From: Tupaia tana
Taxonomy: Eukaryota; Chordata; Mammalia; Scandentia; Tupaiidae
DNA: 64,000 bases
Assembly (NCBI GenBank): GCA_026018925.1
Contig: JAKSZU010000211.1
Location: 124,001 to 188,000 of the forward strand
Reading direction: 5' to 3'
Shown here: positions 10,695-22,500 of the stretch, piece by piece
Position numbering within the stretch: the first letter of the stretch is position 1
Layout of the letters: every line of letters begins with the position of its first letter
Notes under the pieces: generated by a model
The model's input: only the letters and a program-made list of their open reading frames with translations
What the model was told of the DNA's origin: nothing
Databases searched by the model: none
Program-made: the position numbers and the translations under genes

Positions 10695-13600
10695 GGCTTA
10701 TTAACAAAACAAAAGATAGAGCTGAGAGTCAGAGAGAAATTCTACCTTTAAAAAAATCGTAAAAAGGAAAAATTACCAAAATAAAAATGAGGAAACAGGA
10801 GCAGAGAGAGACAGAGACCTCAGAGACACAGAGACAGAGATAGAAGGCCAGAGGGGCTCCCTACCACACTAGCTTTGCTTGCTGGAGGCTGAATTATGAG
10901 TAGAAAATCCTCCTTTCTCCTGAGCCCTGAAATATCTAGTTCCCAGTATCCATGTGGAATCTTCTCAGAGAATGGCTCAACTCTCCTGCCTGGGAGAAAG
11001 GAGCAGAAGGGCTTATTAGCAAAACAGAAGATGGAGCTGAGAGCCAGATAGAAATTCTACCTTTCAAAAAATCGTAAAATGGAAAAATTACCAAAAAAAA
11101 AATGAGGAGACAGGAGCAGAGAGAGACAGAGAACTCAGAGACACAGAGACAGAGATAGAAGGCCAGAGGGGCTCCCTCCCACACTAGCTTTGCTTGCTGG
11201 AGGCTGAATTATGAGTAGAAAATCTTCATTTCTCCTGAGCCCTGAAATATCTAGTTCCCAGTATCCATGTGGAATCTTCTCAGAGAATGGCTCAACTCTC
11301 TTGCCTGGGAGAAAGGAGCAAAAGGGCTTATTAACAAAACAAAAGATGAAGCTGAGAGCCAGAGAGAAATTCTACCTTTAAAAAAATCGTAAAAAGGAAA
11401 AATTACCAAAAAAAATTGAGGAGACCGGAGCAGAGAGAGACAGAGACCTCAGAGACACAGAGACAGAGATAGAAGGCCCGAGGGGCTCCCTACCACACTA
11501 GCTTTGCTTGCTGGAGGCTGAATTATGAGTAGAAAAATCTTCATTTCTCCTGAGCCCTGAAATATCTAGTTCCCAGTATCCATGTGGAATCTTCTCAGAG
11601 AATGGCTCAACTCACCTGCCTGGGAGAAAGGAGCAGAAGGGCGTATTAACAAAACAGAAGATGGAGCTGAGAGCCAGATAGAAATTCTACCTTTCAGAAA
11701 ATCGTAAAATGGAAAAATTACCAAAATAAAAAATGAGGAGAAAGGAGCAGAGAGAGTCAGAGACCTCAGAGACACAGACAAAGAGATAGAAGGCCAGAGG
11801 TGCTCCCTACCACACTAGCTTTGCTTGCTGGAGGCTGAATTATGAGTAGAAAATCTTCATTTCTCCTGAGCCCTGAAATATCTTGTTCCCAGTATCCATG
11901 TGGAATATTCTCAGAGAATGGCTCAACTCTCCTGCCTGTCAGAAAGGAGCAGAAGGGCTTATTAACAAAACAAAAGATGGACCTGAGAGCCACAGAGAAA
12001 TTCTACCTTTAAAAATTCATAAAAAGGAAAAATTACCAAAAAAAAAATGAGGAGACAGGAGCAGAGAGAGACAGAGACCTCAGAGACACAGAGACAGAGA
12101 TAGAAGGCAAGAGGGGCTCCCTACCACACTAGCTTTGCTTGCTGGAGGCTGAATTATGAGTAGAAAATCTTCATTTCTCCTGAGCCCTGAAATATCTAAT
12201 TCCCAGTATACATGTGGAATCTTCTCAGAGAATGGCTCAACTCTCTTGCCTGGGAGAAAGGAGCAAAAGGGCTTATTAACAAAACAAAAGATGAACCTGC
12301 GAGCCAGAGAGAAATTCTACCTTTAAAAAAATCGCAAAAAGGAAAAATTACCAAAAAAAAAAATGAGGAGACAGGAGCAGAGATATACAGAGACCTCAGA
12401 GACACAGAGACAGAGACAGAAGGCCAGAGGGGCTCCCTACCACATTAGCTTTGCTTGCTGGAGGCTGAATTATGAGTAGAAAATCTTCATTTCTCCTGAG
12501 CCCTGAAATATCTTGTTCCCAGTATCCCTGTGGGAAATTCTCAGAGAATGGCTCAACTCTCTTGCCTGGGAGAAAGGAGCAAAAGGGCTTATTAACAAAA
12601 CAAAAGATGAAGCTGAGAGCCAGAGAGAAATTCTACCTTTAAAAAAATCGTAAAAAGGAAAAATTACCAAAAAAAAATGAGGAGACAGGAGAAGAGAGAG
12701 ACAGAGACCTCAGGGACAAGAGAGAGAGATAAAAGGCCAGAGGGGCTCCCTACCACACTAGCTTTGCTTGCTGGAGGCTGAATTATGAGTAGAAAATCTT
12801 CATTTCTCCTGAGCCCTGAAATATCTAGTTCCCAGTATCCATGTGGAATCTTCTCAGAGAATGGCTCAACTCTCCTGCCTGGGAGAAAGGAGCAGAAGGG
12901 CTTATTAACAAAACAAAAGATGGAGCTGAGAGCCAGAGAGAAATTCTACCTTTAAAAAAACTCGTAAAAAGGAAAAATTACCAAAAAGAAAAATGAGGAG
13001 ACAGGAGCAGAGAGAGACAGAGACCTCAGAGACACAGAGACAGAGATAGAAGGCCAGAGGGGCTCCCTACCACACTAGCGTTGCTTGCTGGAGGCTGAAT
13101 TATGAGTAGAAAATCTTCATTTCTCCTGAGCCCTGAAATATCTAGTTCACAGTATCCATGTGGAATCTTCTCAGAGAATGGCTCAACTCTCCTGCATGGC
13201 AGAAAGGAGCAGAAGGGCTTATTAACAAAACAAAAGATGGAGCTGAGAGCCAGAGAGAAATTCTACCTTTAAAAAAATCGTAAAAAGGAAAAATTACCAA
13301 AAAAAATGAGGAGACTGGAGCAGGGAGAGACAGAGACCTCAGAGACACAGAGACAGAGATAGAAGGCCAGAGGGGATCCCTCCCACACTAGCTTTGCTTG
13401 CTGGAGGCTGAATTATGAGTAGAAAATCTTCATTTCTCCCTTGCCCAGAAATATCTAGTTCCCAGTATCCATGTGGAATCTTCTCAGAGAATGGCTCAAC
13501 TCTCTTGCCTGGGAGAAAGGAGCAGAAGGGCTTATTAACAAAACAAAAGATGGAGCTGAGAGTCAGAGAGAAATTCTACCTTTAAAAAAATCGTAAAAAG

Positions 13601-15100
13601 GAAAAATTACCAAAATAAATATGAGGAAACAGGAGCAGAGAGAGACAGAGACCTCAGAGACACAGAGACAGAGATAGAAGGCCAGAGGGGCTCCCTACCA
13701 CACTAGCTTTGCCTGCTGGAGGCTGAATTATGAGTAGAAAATCCTCCTTTCTCCTGAGCCCTGAAATATCTAGTTCCCAGTATCCATGGGGAATCTTCTC
13801 AGAGAATGGCTCAACTCTCCTGCCTGGGAGAAAGGAGCAGAAGGGCTTATTAACAAAACAAAAGATGGAGCTGAGAGCCAGAGAGAAATTCTACCTTTAA
13901 AGAAATCGTAAAAAGGAAAAATTACCAAAAAAATATGAGGAGACAGGAGCAGGGAGAGACAGAGACCTCAGAGACACAGAGACAGAGATAGAAGGCCAGA
14001 GGGGCTCCCTACCACACTAGCTTTGCTTGCTGGAGGCTGAATTATGTGTAGAAAATCTTCATTTCTCCTGAGCCCTGAAATATCTAGTTCCCAGTATCCA
14101 TGTGGAATCTTCTCAGAGAATGGCTCAACTCTCCTGCCTGGGAGAAAGGAGCAGAAGGGCTTATTAACAAAACAGAAGATGGAGCTGAGAGCCAGATAGA
14201 AATTCTACCTTTCAAAAAATCGTAAAATGGAAAAATTACCAAAAAAAAATGAGGAGACAGGAGCAGAGAGAGACAGAGACCTCAGAGACACAGAGACAGA
14301 GATAGAAGGCCAGAGGGGCTCCCTCCCACACTAGCTTTGCTTTCTGGAGGCTGAATTATGAGTAGAAAAATTTCATTTCTCCTGAGCCCTGAAATATCTA
14401 GTTCCCAGTATCCATGTGGAATCTTCTCAGAGAATGGCTCAACTCTCTTGCCTGGGAGAAAGGAGCAAAAGGGCTTATTAACAAAACAAAAGATGAAGCT
14501 GAGAGCCAAAGAGAAATTCTACATTTAAAAAAATCGTAAAAAGGAAAAATTACCAAAAAAAAATGAGGAGACCGGAGCAGAGAGAGACAGAGACCTCAGA
14601 GACACAGAGACAGAGATAGAAGGCCTAAGGGGCTCCCTACCACACTAGCTTTGCTTGCTGGAGGCTGAATTATGAGTAGAAAATCTTCATTTCTCCTGAG
14701 CCCTGAAATATCTAGTTCCCAGTATCCATGTGGAATCTTCTCAGAGAATGGCTCAACTCTCTTGCCTGGGAGAAAGGAGAAGAAGGGCTTATTAACAAAA
14801 CAAAAGATGGAGCTGAGAGCCAGAGAGAAATTCTACCTTTAAAAAAATCGTAAAAAGGAAAAATTACCAAAATAAAAATGAGGAAACAGGAGCAGAGAGA
14901 GACAGAGACCTCAGAGACACAGAGACAGAGATCGAAGGCAAGAGGGGCTCCCTACCACACTAGCTTTGCCTGCTGGAGGCTGAATTATGAGTAGAAAATC
15001 TTTCTTTCTCCTGAGCCCTGAAATATATAGTTCCCAGTATCCATGTGGAATCTTCTCAGAGAATGGCTCAACTCTCCTGCCTGGGAGAAAGGAGCAGAAG
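10695..15100 (+). repeat. Domain B, opening segment (14 monomers)
   Basis: Monomer starts: 10695, 11010, 11325, 11640, 11956, 12270, 12586, 12899, 13216, 13529, 13844, 14158, 14472, 14786. Domain B subfamilies begin here. The monomers at 10695, 11010 and 11325 (AAATCCTCCTTTC; CAGATAG with CTCCCTCCCACAC; GACCGGAGCAG) recur at 13529, 14158 and 14472 with one monomer (13844) added between. The run 11640-11956-12270 is the first GCGTATT / TTCATAAAA / AGCAAAAGG trimer. Most of this segment corresponds in order to 35,862-39,321 at a constant offset of about 24,221 bp. Confidence 0.75.
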
Positions 15101-18100
15101 GGCTTATTAACAAAACAAAAGATGGAGCTGAGAGCCAGAGAGAAATTCTACCTTTAAAAAAATCGTAAAATGGAAAAATTACCAAAAAGAAAAATGAGGA
15201 GACATGAGCAGAGAGAGACAGAGACCTCAGAGTCACAGAGACAGAGATAGAAGGCCAGAGGGGCTCCCTACCACACAAGCTTTGCTTGCTGGAGTCTGAA
15301 TTATGAGTAAAAAATCTTCATTTCTCCTGAGCCCTGAAATATCTAGTTCCCAGTATCCATGTGGAATCTTCTCAGAGAATGGCTCAACTCTCCTGCCTGG
15401 CAGAAAGGAGCAGAAGGGCTTATTAACAAAACAAAATATGGACCTGAGAGTCAGAGAGAAATTCTACCTTTAAAAATTCATAAAAAGGAAAAATTACCAA
15501 AAAAAAAATTGAGGAGACAGGAGCAGAGAGAGACAGAGACCTCAGGGACACAGAGACAGAGACAGAAGGCCAGAGGAGCTCCCTACTACACTAGCTTTGC
15601 TTGCTGGAGGCTGAATTATGAGTAGAAAATCTTCATTTCTCCTGAGCCCTGAAATATCTAGTTCCCAGTATCCATGTGGAATCTTCTCAGAGAATGGCTC
15701 CACTCTCCTGCCTGGGAGAAAGGAGCAGAAGGGCTTATTAACAAAACAGAAGATGGAGCTGAGAGCCAGATAGAAATTCTACCTTTCAAAAAATCGTAAA
15801 ATGAAAAAATTACCAAAAAAAAAATGAGGAGACAGGAGCAGAGAGAGACAGAGACCTCAGAGACACAGAGACAGAGATCAAAGGCCAGAGGGGCTCCCTA
15901 CCACACTAGCTTTGCCTGCTGGAGGCTGAATTATGAGTAGAAAATCTTCCTTTCTCCTGAGCCCTGAAATATCTAGTTACCAGTATCCATGTGGAATCTT
16001 CTCAGAGAATGGCTCATCTCTCCTGCCTGGGAGAAAGGAGCAGAAGGGCTTATTAACAAAACAAAAGATGGAGCTGAGAGCCAGAGAGAAATTATACCTT
16101 TAAAAAAATCGTAAAACGGAAAAATTACCAAAAAGAAAATAGGAGAAAGGAGCAGAGAGAGACAGAGACCTCAGAGACACAGAGACAGAGATAGAAGGCC
16201 AGAGGGGCTCCCTACCACACTAGCTTTGCTTGCTGGAGGCTGAATTATGAGTAGAAAATCTTCATTTCTCCTGAGCCCTGAAATATCTAGTTCCCAGTAT
16301 CCATGTGGAATCTTCTCAGAGAATGGCTCATCTCACCTGCCTGGGAGAAAGGAGCAGAAGGGCGTATTAACAAAACAGAAGATGGAGCTTAGAGCCAGAT
16401 AGAAATTCTACCTTTCCAAAAATCGTAAAATGGAAAAATTACCAAAAAAAAAAATGAGGAGAAAGGAGCAGAGAGAGTCAGAGACCTCAGAGACACAGAG
16501 AAAGAGATAGAAGGCCAGAGGTGCTCCCTACCACACTAGCTTTGCTTGCTGGAGGCTGAATTATGAGTAGAAAATCTTCATTTCTCCTGAGCCCTGAAAT
16601 ATCTTGTTCCCAGTATCCATGTGGAATATTCTCAGAGAATGGCTCAACTCTCCTGCCTGTCAGAAAGGAGCAGAAGGGCTTATTAACAAAACAAAAGATG
16701 GACCTGAGAGCCACAGAGAAATTCTACCTTTAAAAATTCATAAAAATGAAAAATTACCAAAAAAAAAATGAGGAGACAGGAGCAGAGAGAGACAGAGACC
16801 TCAGAGACACAGAGACAGAGATAGAAGGCAAGAGGAGCTCCCTACCACACTAGCTTTGCTTGCTGGAGGCTGAATTATGAGTAGAAAATCTTCATTTCTC
16901 CTGAGCCCTGAAATATCTAGTTCCCAGTATCCATGTGGAATCTTCTCAGAGAATGGCTCCACTCTCCTGCCTGGGAGAAAGGAGCAGAAGGGCTTATTAA
17001 CAAAACAGAAGATGGAGCTGAGAGCCAGAAAGAAATTCTACCTTTCAAAAAATCGTAAAATGAAAAAATTACCAAAAAAAAATGAGGAGACAGGAGCAGA
17101 GAGAGACAGAGACCTCAGAGACACAGAGACAGAGACAGAAGGCCAGAGGGGCTCCATACCACACTAGCTTTGCTTGCTGGAGGCTGAATTATGAGTAGAA
17201 AATCTTCATTTCTCCTGAGCCCTGAAATATCTAGCTCCCAGTATCCATGTGGAATCTTCTCAGAGAATGGCTCAACTCTCCTGCCTGGCAGAAAGGAGCA
17301 GAAGGGCTTATTAAGAAAACAAAAGATGGAGCTGAGAGCCAGAGAGAAATTCTACCTTTAAAAAAATCGTAAAAAGGATCAATTACCAAAAATTAAAATG
17401 AGGAGACAGGAGCAGAGAGAGACAGAGACCTCAGAGACACAGAGACAGAGATAGAAGGCAAGAGGGGCTCTCTATCACACTAGGTTTGCTTGCTGGAGGC
17501 TGAATTCTGAGTAGAAAATCTTCATTTCTCCTGAGCCCTGAAATATCTAGTTCCCAGTATCCATGTGGAATCTTCTCAGAGAATGGCTCAACTCTCCTGC
17601 ATGGGAGAAAGGAGCAGAAGGGCTTATTAACAAAACAAAAGATGGAGCTGAGAGCCAGAGATAAATTGTACATTTAAAAAATCGTAAAATTGAAAAATTA
17701 CCAAAAAAAAAATGAGGAGACAGGAGCAGAGAGAGACAGAGACCTCAGAGACAGAGAGACAGAGATAGAAGGCCAGAGGGGCTCCCTACCACACTAGCTT
17801 TGCTTGCTGGAGGCTGAATTATGAGTAGGAAGTCTTCCTTTCTCCTGAGCTCTAAAATATCTAGTTCCCAGTATCCATGTGGAACCTTCTCAGAGAATGG
17901 CTCAACTCTCCTGCCTGGGAGAAAGGAGCAGAAGGGGTTATTAAGAAAACAAAAGATGGAGCTGAGAGCCAGAGAGAAATTCTACCTTTAAAAAAATCGT
18001 ATAAAGGAAATATTATCAAAAAAAATGAGGAGACAGGAGCAGAGAGAGACAGAGACCTCAGAGACACAGGGACAGAGATAGAAGGCCAGAGGGGCTCCCT

Positions 18101-19503
18101 ACCACACTAGCTTTGCTTGCTGGATGCTGAATTATGAGCAGAAAATCTTCATTTCTCCTGAGCCCTGAAATATCTAGTTCCCAGTATCCATGTGGAATCT
18201 TCTCAGAGAATGGCTCAACTCTCCTGCCTGGGAGAAAGGAGCAGAAGGGCTTATTAACAAAACAAAAGATGGAGCTGAGAGCCAGAGAGAAATTCTACCT
18301 TAAAAAAATCGTAAAAGCGAAAAATTACCAAAAAAATAACGAGGAGACAGGAGCAGAGAGAGACAGAGATCTCAGAGACACAGAGACAGAGATAGAAGGC
18401 CAGAGGGGCTCCCTACCACACTAGCTTTGCTTGCTGGAGGCTGAATTATGAGTAGAAAATCTTCATTTCTCCTGAGCCCTGAAATATCTAGTTCCCAGTA
18501 TCCATGTGGAAACTTCTCAGAGAATGGCTCAACTCTCCTGCCTGGCAGAAAGGAGCAGAAGGGCTTATTAACAAAACAAAAGATGGACCTGAGAGCCAGA
18601 GAGAAATTCTACCTTTAAAAATTCATAAAAAGGAAAAATTACCAAAAAAAATGAGGAGACAAGAGCAGAGTGAGACAGAGACTTTAGATACACAGAGACA
18701 GAGATAGAAGGCCAGAGGGGCTCCCTACCACTCTAGCTTTGCTTGCTGGAGGCTGAATTATGAGTAGAAAATCCTCATTTCTCCTGAGCCCTGCAATATC
18801 TAGTTCCCAGTATCCATGTGGAAACTTCTCAGAGAATGGCTCAACTCACCTGCCTGGGAGAAAGGAGCAGAAGGGCGTATTAACAAAACAGTAGATGGAG
18901 CTGAGAGCCAGATAGAAATTCTACCTTTCAGAAAATCGTAAAATGGAAAAATTACCAAAAAAAAAATGAGGAGAAAGGAGCAGAGAGAGACAGAGACCTC
19001 AGAGACACAGAGACAGAGATAGAAGTCCAGAGGGGCTCCCTACCACACTAGCTTTGCTTGCTGGAGGCTGAATTATGAGTAGAAAATCTTCATTTCTCCT
19101 GAGCCCTGAAATATCTAGTTCCCAGTATCCATGTGGAATCTTCTCAGAGAATGGCTCAACTCTCCTGCCTGGCAGAAAGGAGCAGAAGGGCTTATTAACA
19201 AAACAAAAGATGGACCTGAGAGCCAGAGAGAAATTCTACCTTTAAAAATTCATAAAAAGGAAAAATTACCAAAAAAAAAAATGAGGAGACAGGAGCAGAG
19301 AGAGACAGAGACCTCAGAGACACAGAGACAGGGACAGAAGGCCAGAGGGGCTCCCTACCACACTAGCTTTGCTTGCTGGAGTCAGAATTATGAGTAGAAA
19401 ATCTTCATTTCTCCAGAGCCCTGAAATATCTAGTTGCCAGTATCCATGTGGAATCTTCTCAGAGAATGGCTCAACTCTCCTGCCTGGGAGAAAGGAGCAG
19501 AAG
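15101..19503 (+). repeat. Domain B 14-monomer unit, copy 1
   Basis: Monomer starts: 15101, 15417, 15732, 16047, 16361, 16677, 16991, 17305, 17621, 17935, 18248, 18562, 18874, 19189 (4,403 bp). The next 15 monomers repeat this order. Shared marks include GACATGAGCAG with AGAGTCACAGAG in the first monomer, ACAAAATATGGACC in the second, TCATCTCACCTG before 16361, the GGATCAATT cassette from 17305, GACTTTAGATACAC near 18,680 and CCAGAGCC with GTTGCCAG at the end. The monomer at 15732 has no partner in copy 2. Confidence 0.85.
17305..18247 (+). repeat. GGATCAATT cassette, three monomers
   Basis: A set of three monomers that always keeps its order. Member 1 has AAAAAGGATCAATTACC and AAAAATTAAAATG, then CTCTCTATCACAC and CTGAATTCTGAG. 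Member 2 follows CTGCATGGGAG and has AAATTG then TACATTTAAAAAATCG, ending with AGTCTTCCTTTC and GAGCTCTAAAATATC. Member 3 has GGGGTTATTAAGAAAAC and CGTATAAAGG, ending with GGATGCTGAA and ATGAGCAG. Other copies are at 21,391, 28,319, 44,672, 46,879, 50,024 and 51,917. Confidence 0.8.
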
Positions 19504-22500
19504 GGCTTATTAACAAAACAAAAGATGGAGCTGAGAGCCAGAGAGAAATTCTACCTTTAAAAAAATCGTAAAATGGAAAAATTACCAAAAAGAAAAATGA
19601 GGAGACATGAGCAGAGAGAGACAAAGACCTCAGAGTCACAGAGACAGAGATAGAAGGCCAGAGGGGCTCCCTACCACACAAGCTTTGCTTGCTGGAGGCT
19701 GAATTATGAGTAGAAAATCTTCATTTCTCCTGAGCCCTGAAATATCTAGTTCCCAGTATCCATGTGGAATCTTCTCAGAGAATGGCTCAACTCTCCTGCC
19801 TGGCAGAAAGGAGCAGAAGGGCTTATTAACAAAACAAAATATGGACCTGAGAGTCAGAGAGAAATTCTACCTTTAAAAATTCATAAAAAGGAAAAATTAC
19901 CAAAAAAAAAATTGAGGAGACAGGAGCAGAGAGAGACAGAGACCTCAGGGACACAGAGACAGAGACAGAAGGCCAGAGGAGCTCCCTACTACACTAGCTT
20001 TGCTTGCAGGAGGCTGAATTATGAGTAGAAAATCTTCATTTCTCCTGAGCCCTGAAATATCTAGTTCCCAGTATCCATGTGGAATCTTCTCAGAGAATGG
20101 CTCATCTCTCCTGCCTGGGAGAAAGGAGCAGAAGGGCTTATTAACAAAACAAAAGATGGAGCTGAGAGCCAGAGAGAAATTATACCTTTAAAAAAATCGT
20201 AAAACGGAAAAATTACCAAAAAGAAAATAGGAGAAAGGAGCAGAGAGAGACAGAGACCTCAGAGACACAGAGACAGAGATAGAAGGCCAGAGGGGCTCCC
20301 TACCACACTAGCTTTGCTTGCTGGAGGCTGAATTATGAGTAGAAAATCTTCATTTCTCCTGAGCCCTGAAATATCTAGTTCCCAGTATCCATGTGGAATC
20401 TTCTCAGAGAATGGCTCATCTCACCTGCCTGGGAGAAAGGAGCAGAAGGGCGTATTAACAAAACAGAAGATGGAGCTTAGAGCCAGATAGAAATTCTACC
20501 TTTCCAAAAATCGTAAAATGGAAAAATTACCAAAAAAAAAATGAGGAGAAAGGAGCAGAGAGAGTCAGAGACCTCAGAGACACAGAGAAAGAGATAGAAG
20601 GCCAGAGGTGCTCCCTACCACACTAGCTTTGCTTGCTGGAGGCTGAATTATGAGTAGAAAATCTTCATTTCTCCTGAGCCCTGAAATATCTTGTTCCCAG
20701 TATCCATGTGGAATATTCTCAGAGAATGGCTCAACTCTCCTGCCTGTCAGAAAGGAGCAGAAGGGCTTATTAACAAAACAAAAGATGGACCTGAGAGCCA
20801 CAGAGAAATTCTACCTTTAAAAATTCATAAAAATGAAAAATTACCAAAAAAAAATGAGGAGACAGGAGCAGAGAGAGACAGAGACCTCAGAGACACAGAG
20901 ACAGAGATAGAAGGCAAGAGGGGCTCCCTACCACACTAGCTTTGCTTGCTGGAGGCTGAATTATGAGTAGAAAATCTTCATTTCTCCTGAGCCCTGAAAT
21001 ATCTAGTTCCCAGTATCCATGTGGAATCTTCTCAGAGAATGGCTCCACTCTCCTGCCTGGGAGAAAGGAGCAGAAGGGCTTATTAACAAAACAGAAGATG
21101 GAGCTGAGAGCCAGAAAGAAATTCTACCTTTCAAAAAATCGTAAAATGAAAAAATTACCAAAAAAAAATGAGGAGACAGGAGCAGAGAGAGACAGAGACC
21201 TCAGAGACACAGAGACAGAGACAGAAGGCCAGAGGGGCTCCATACCACACTAGCTTTGCTTGCTGGAGGCTGAATTATGAGTAGAAAATCTTCATTTCTC
21301 CTGAGACCTGAAATATCTAGCTCCCAGTATCCATGTGGAATCTTCTCAGAGAATGGCTCAACTCTCCTGCCTGGCAGAAAGGAGCAGAAGGGCTTATTAA
21401 GAAAACAAAAGATGGAGCTGAGAGCCAGAGAGAAATTCTACCTTTAAAAAAATCGTAAAAAGGATCAATTACCAAAAATTAAAATGAGGAGACAGGAGCA
21501 GAGAGAGACAGAGACCTCAGAGACACAGAGACAGAGATAGAAGGCAAGAGGGGCTCTCTATCACACTAGCTTTGCTTGCTGGAGGCTGAATTCTGAGTAG
21601 AAAATCTTCATTTCTCCTGAGCCCTGAAATATCTAGTTCCCAGTATCCATGTGGAATCTTCTCAGAGAATGGCTCAACTCTCCTGCATGGGAGAAAGGAG
21701 CAGAAGGGCTTATTAACAAAACAAAAGATGGAGCTGAGAGCCAGAGATAAATTGTACATTTAAAAAATCGTAAAATTGAAAAATTACCAAAAAAAAAATG
21801 AGGAGACAGGAGCAGAGAGAGACAGAGACCTCAGAGACAGAGAGACAGAGATAGAAGGCCAGAGGGGCTCCCTACCACACTAGCTTTGCTTGCTGGAGGC
21901 TGAATTATGAGTAGGAAGTCTTCCTTTCTCCTGAGCTCTAAAATATCTAGTTCCCAGTATCCATGTGGAATCTTCTCAGAGAATGGCTCAACTCTCCTGC
22001 CTGGGAGAAAGGAGCAGAAGGGGTTATTAAGAAAACAAAAGATGGAGCTGAGAGCCAGAGAGAAATTCTACCTTTAAAAAAATCGTATAAAGGAAATATT
22101 ATCAAAAAAAATGAGGAGACAGGAGCAGAGAGAGACAGAGACATCAGAGACACAGGGACAGAGATAGAAGGCCAGAGGGGCTCCCTACCACACTAGCTTT
22201 GCTTGCTGGATGCTGAATTATGAGCAGAAAATCTTCATTTCTCCTGAGCCCTGAAATATCTAGTTCCCAGTATCCATGTGGAATCTTCTCAGAGAATGGC
22301 TCAACTCTCCTGCCTGGGAGAAAGGAGCAGAAGGGCTTATTAACAAAACAAAAGATGGAGCTGAGAGCCAGAGAGAAATTCTACCTTTAAAAAAATCATA
22401 AAAGGGAAAAATTACCAAAAACATAACGAGGAGACAGGAGCAGAGAGAGACAGAGATCTCAGAGACACAGAGACAGAGATAGAAGGCCAGAGGGGCTCCC

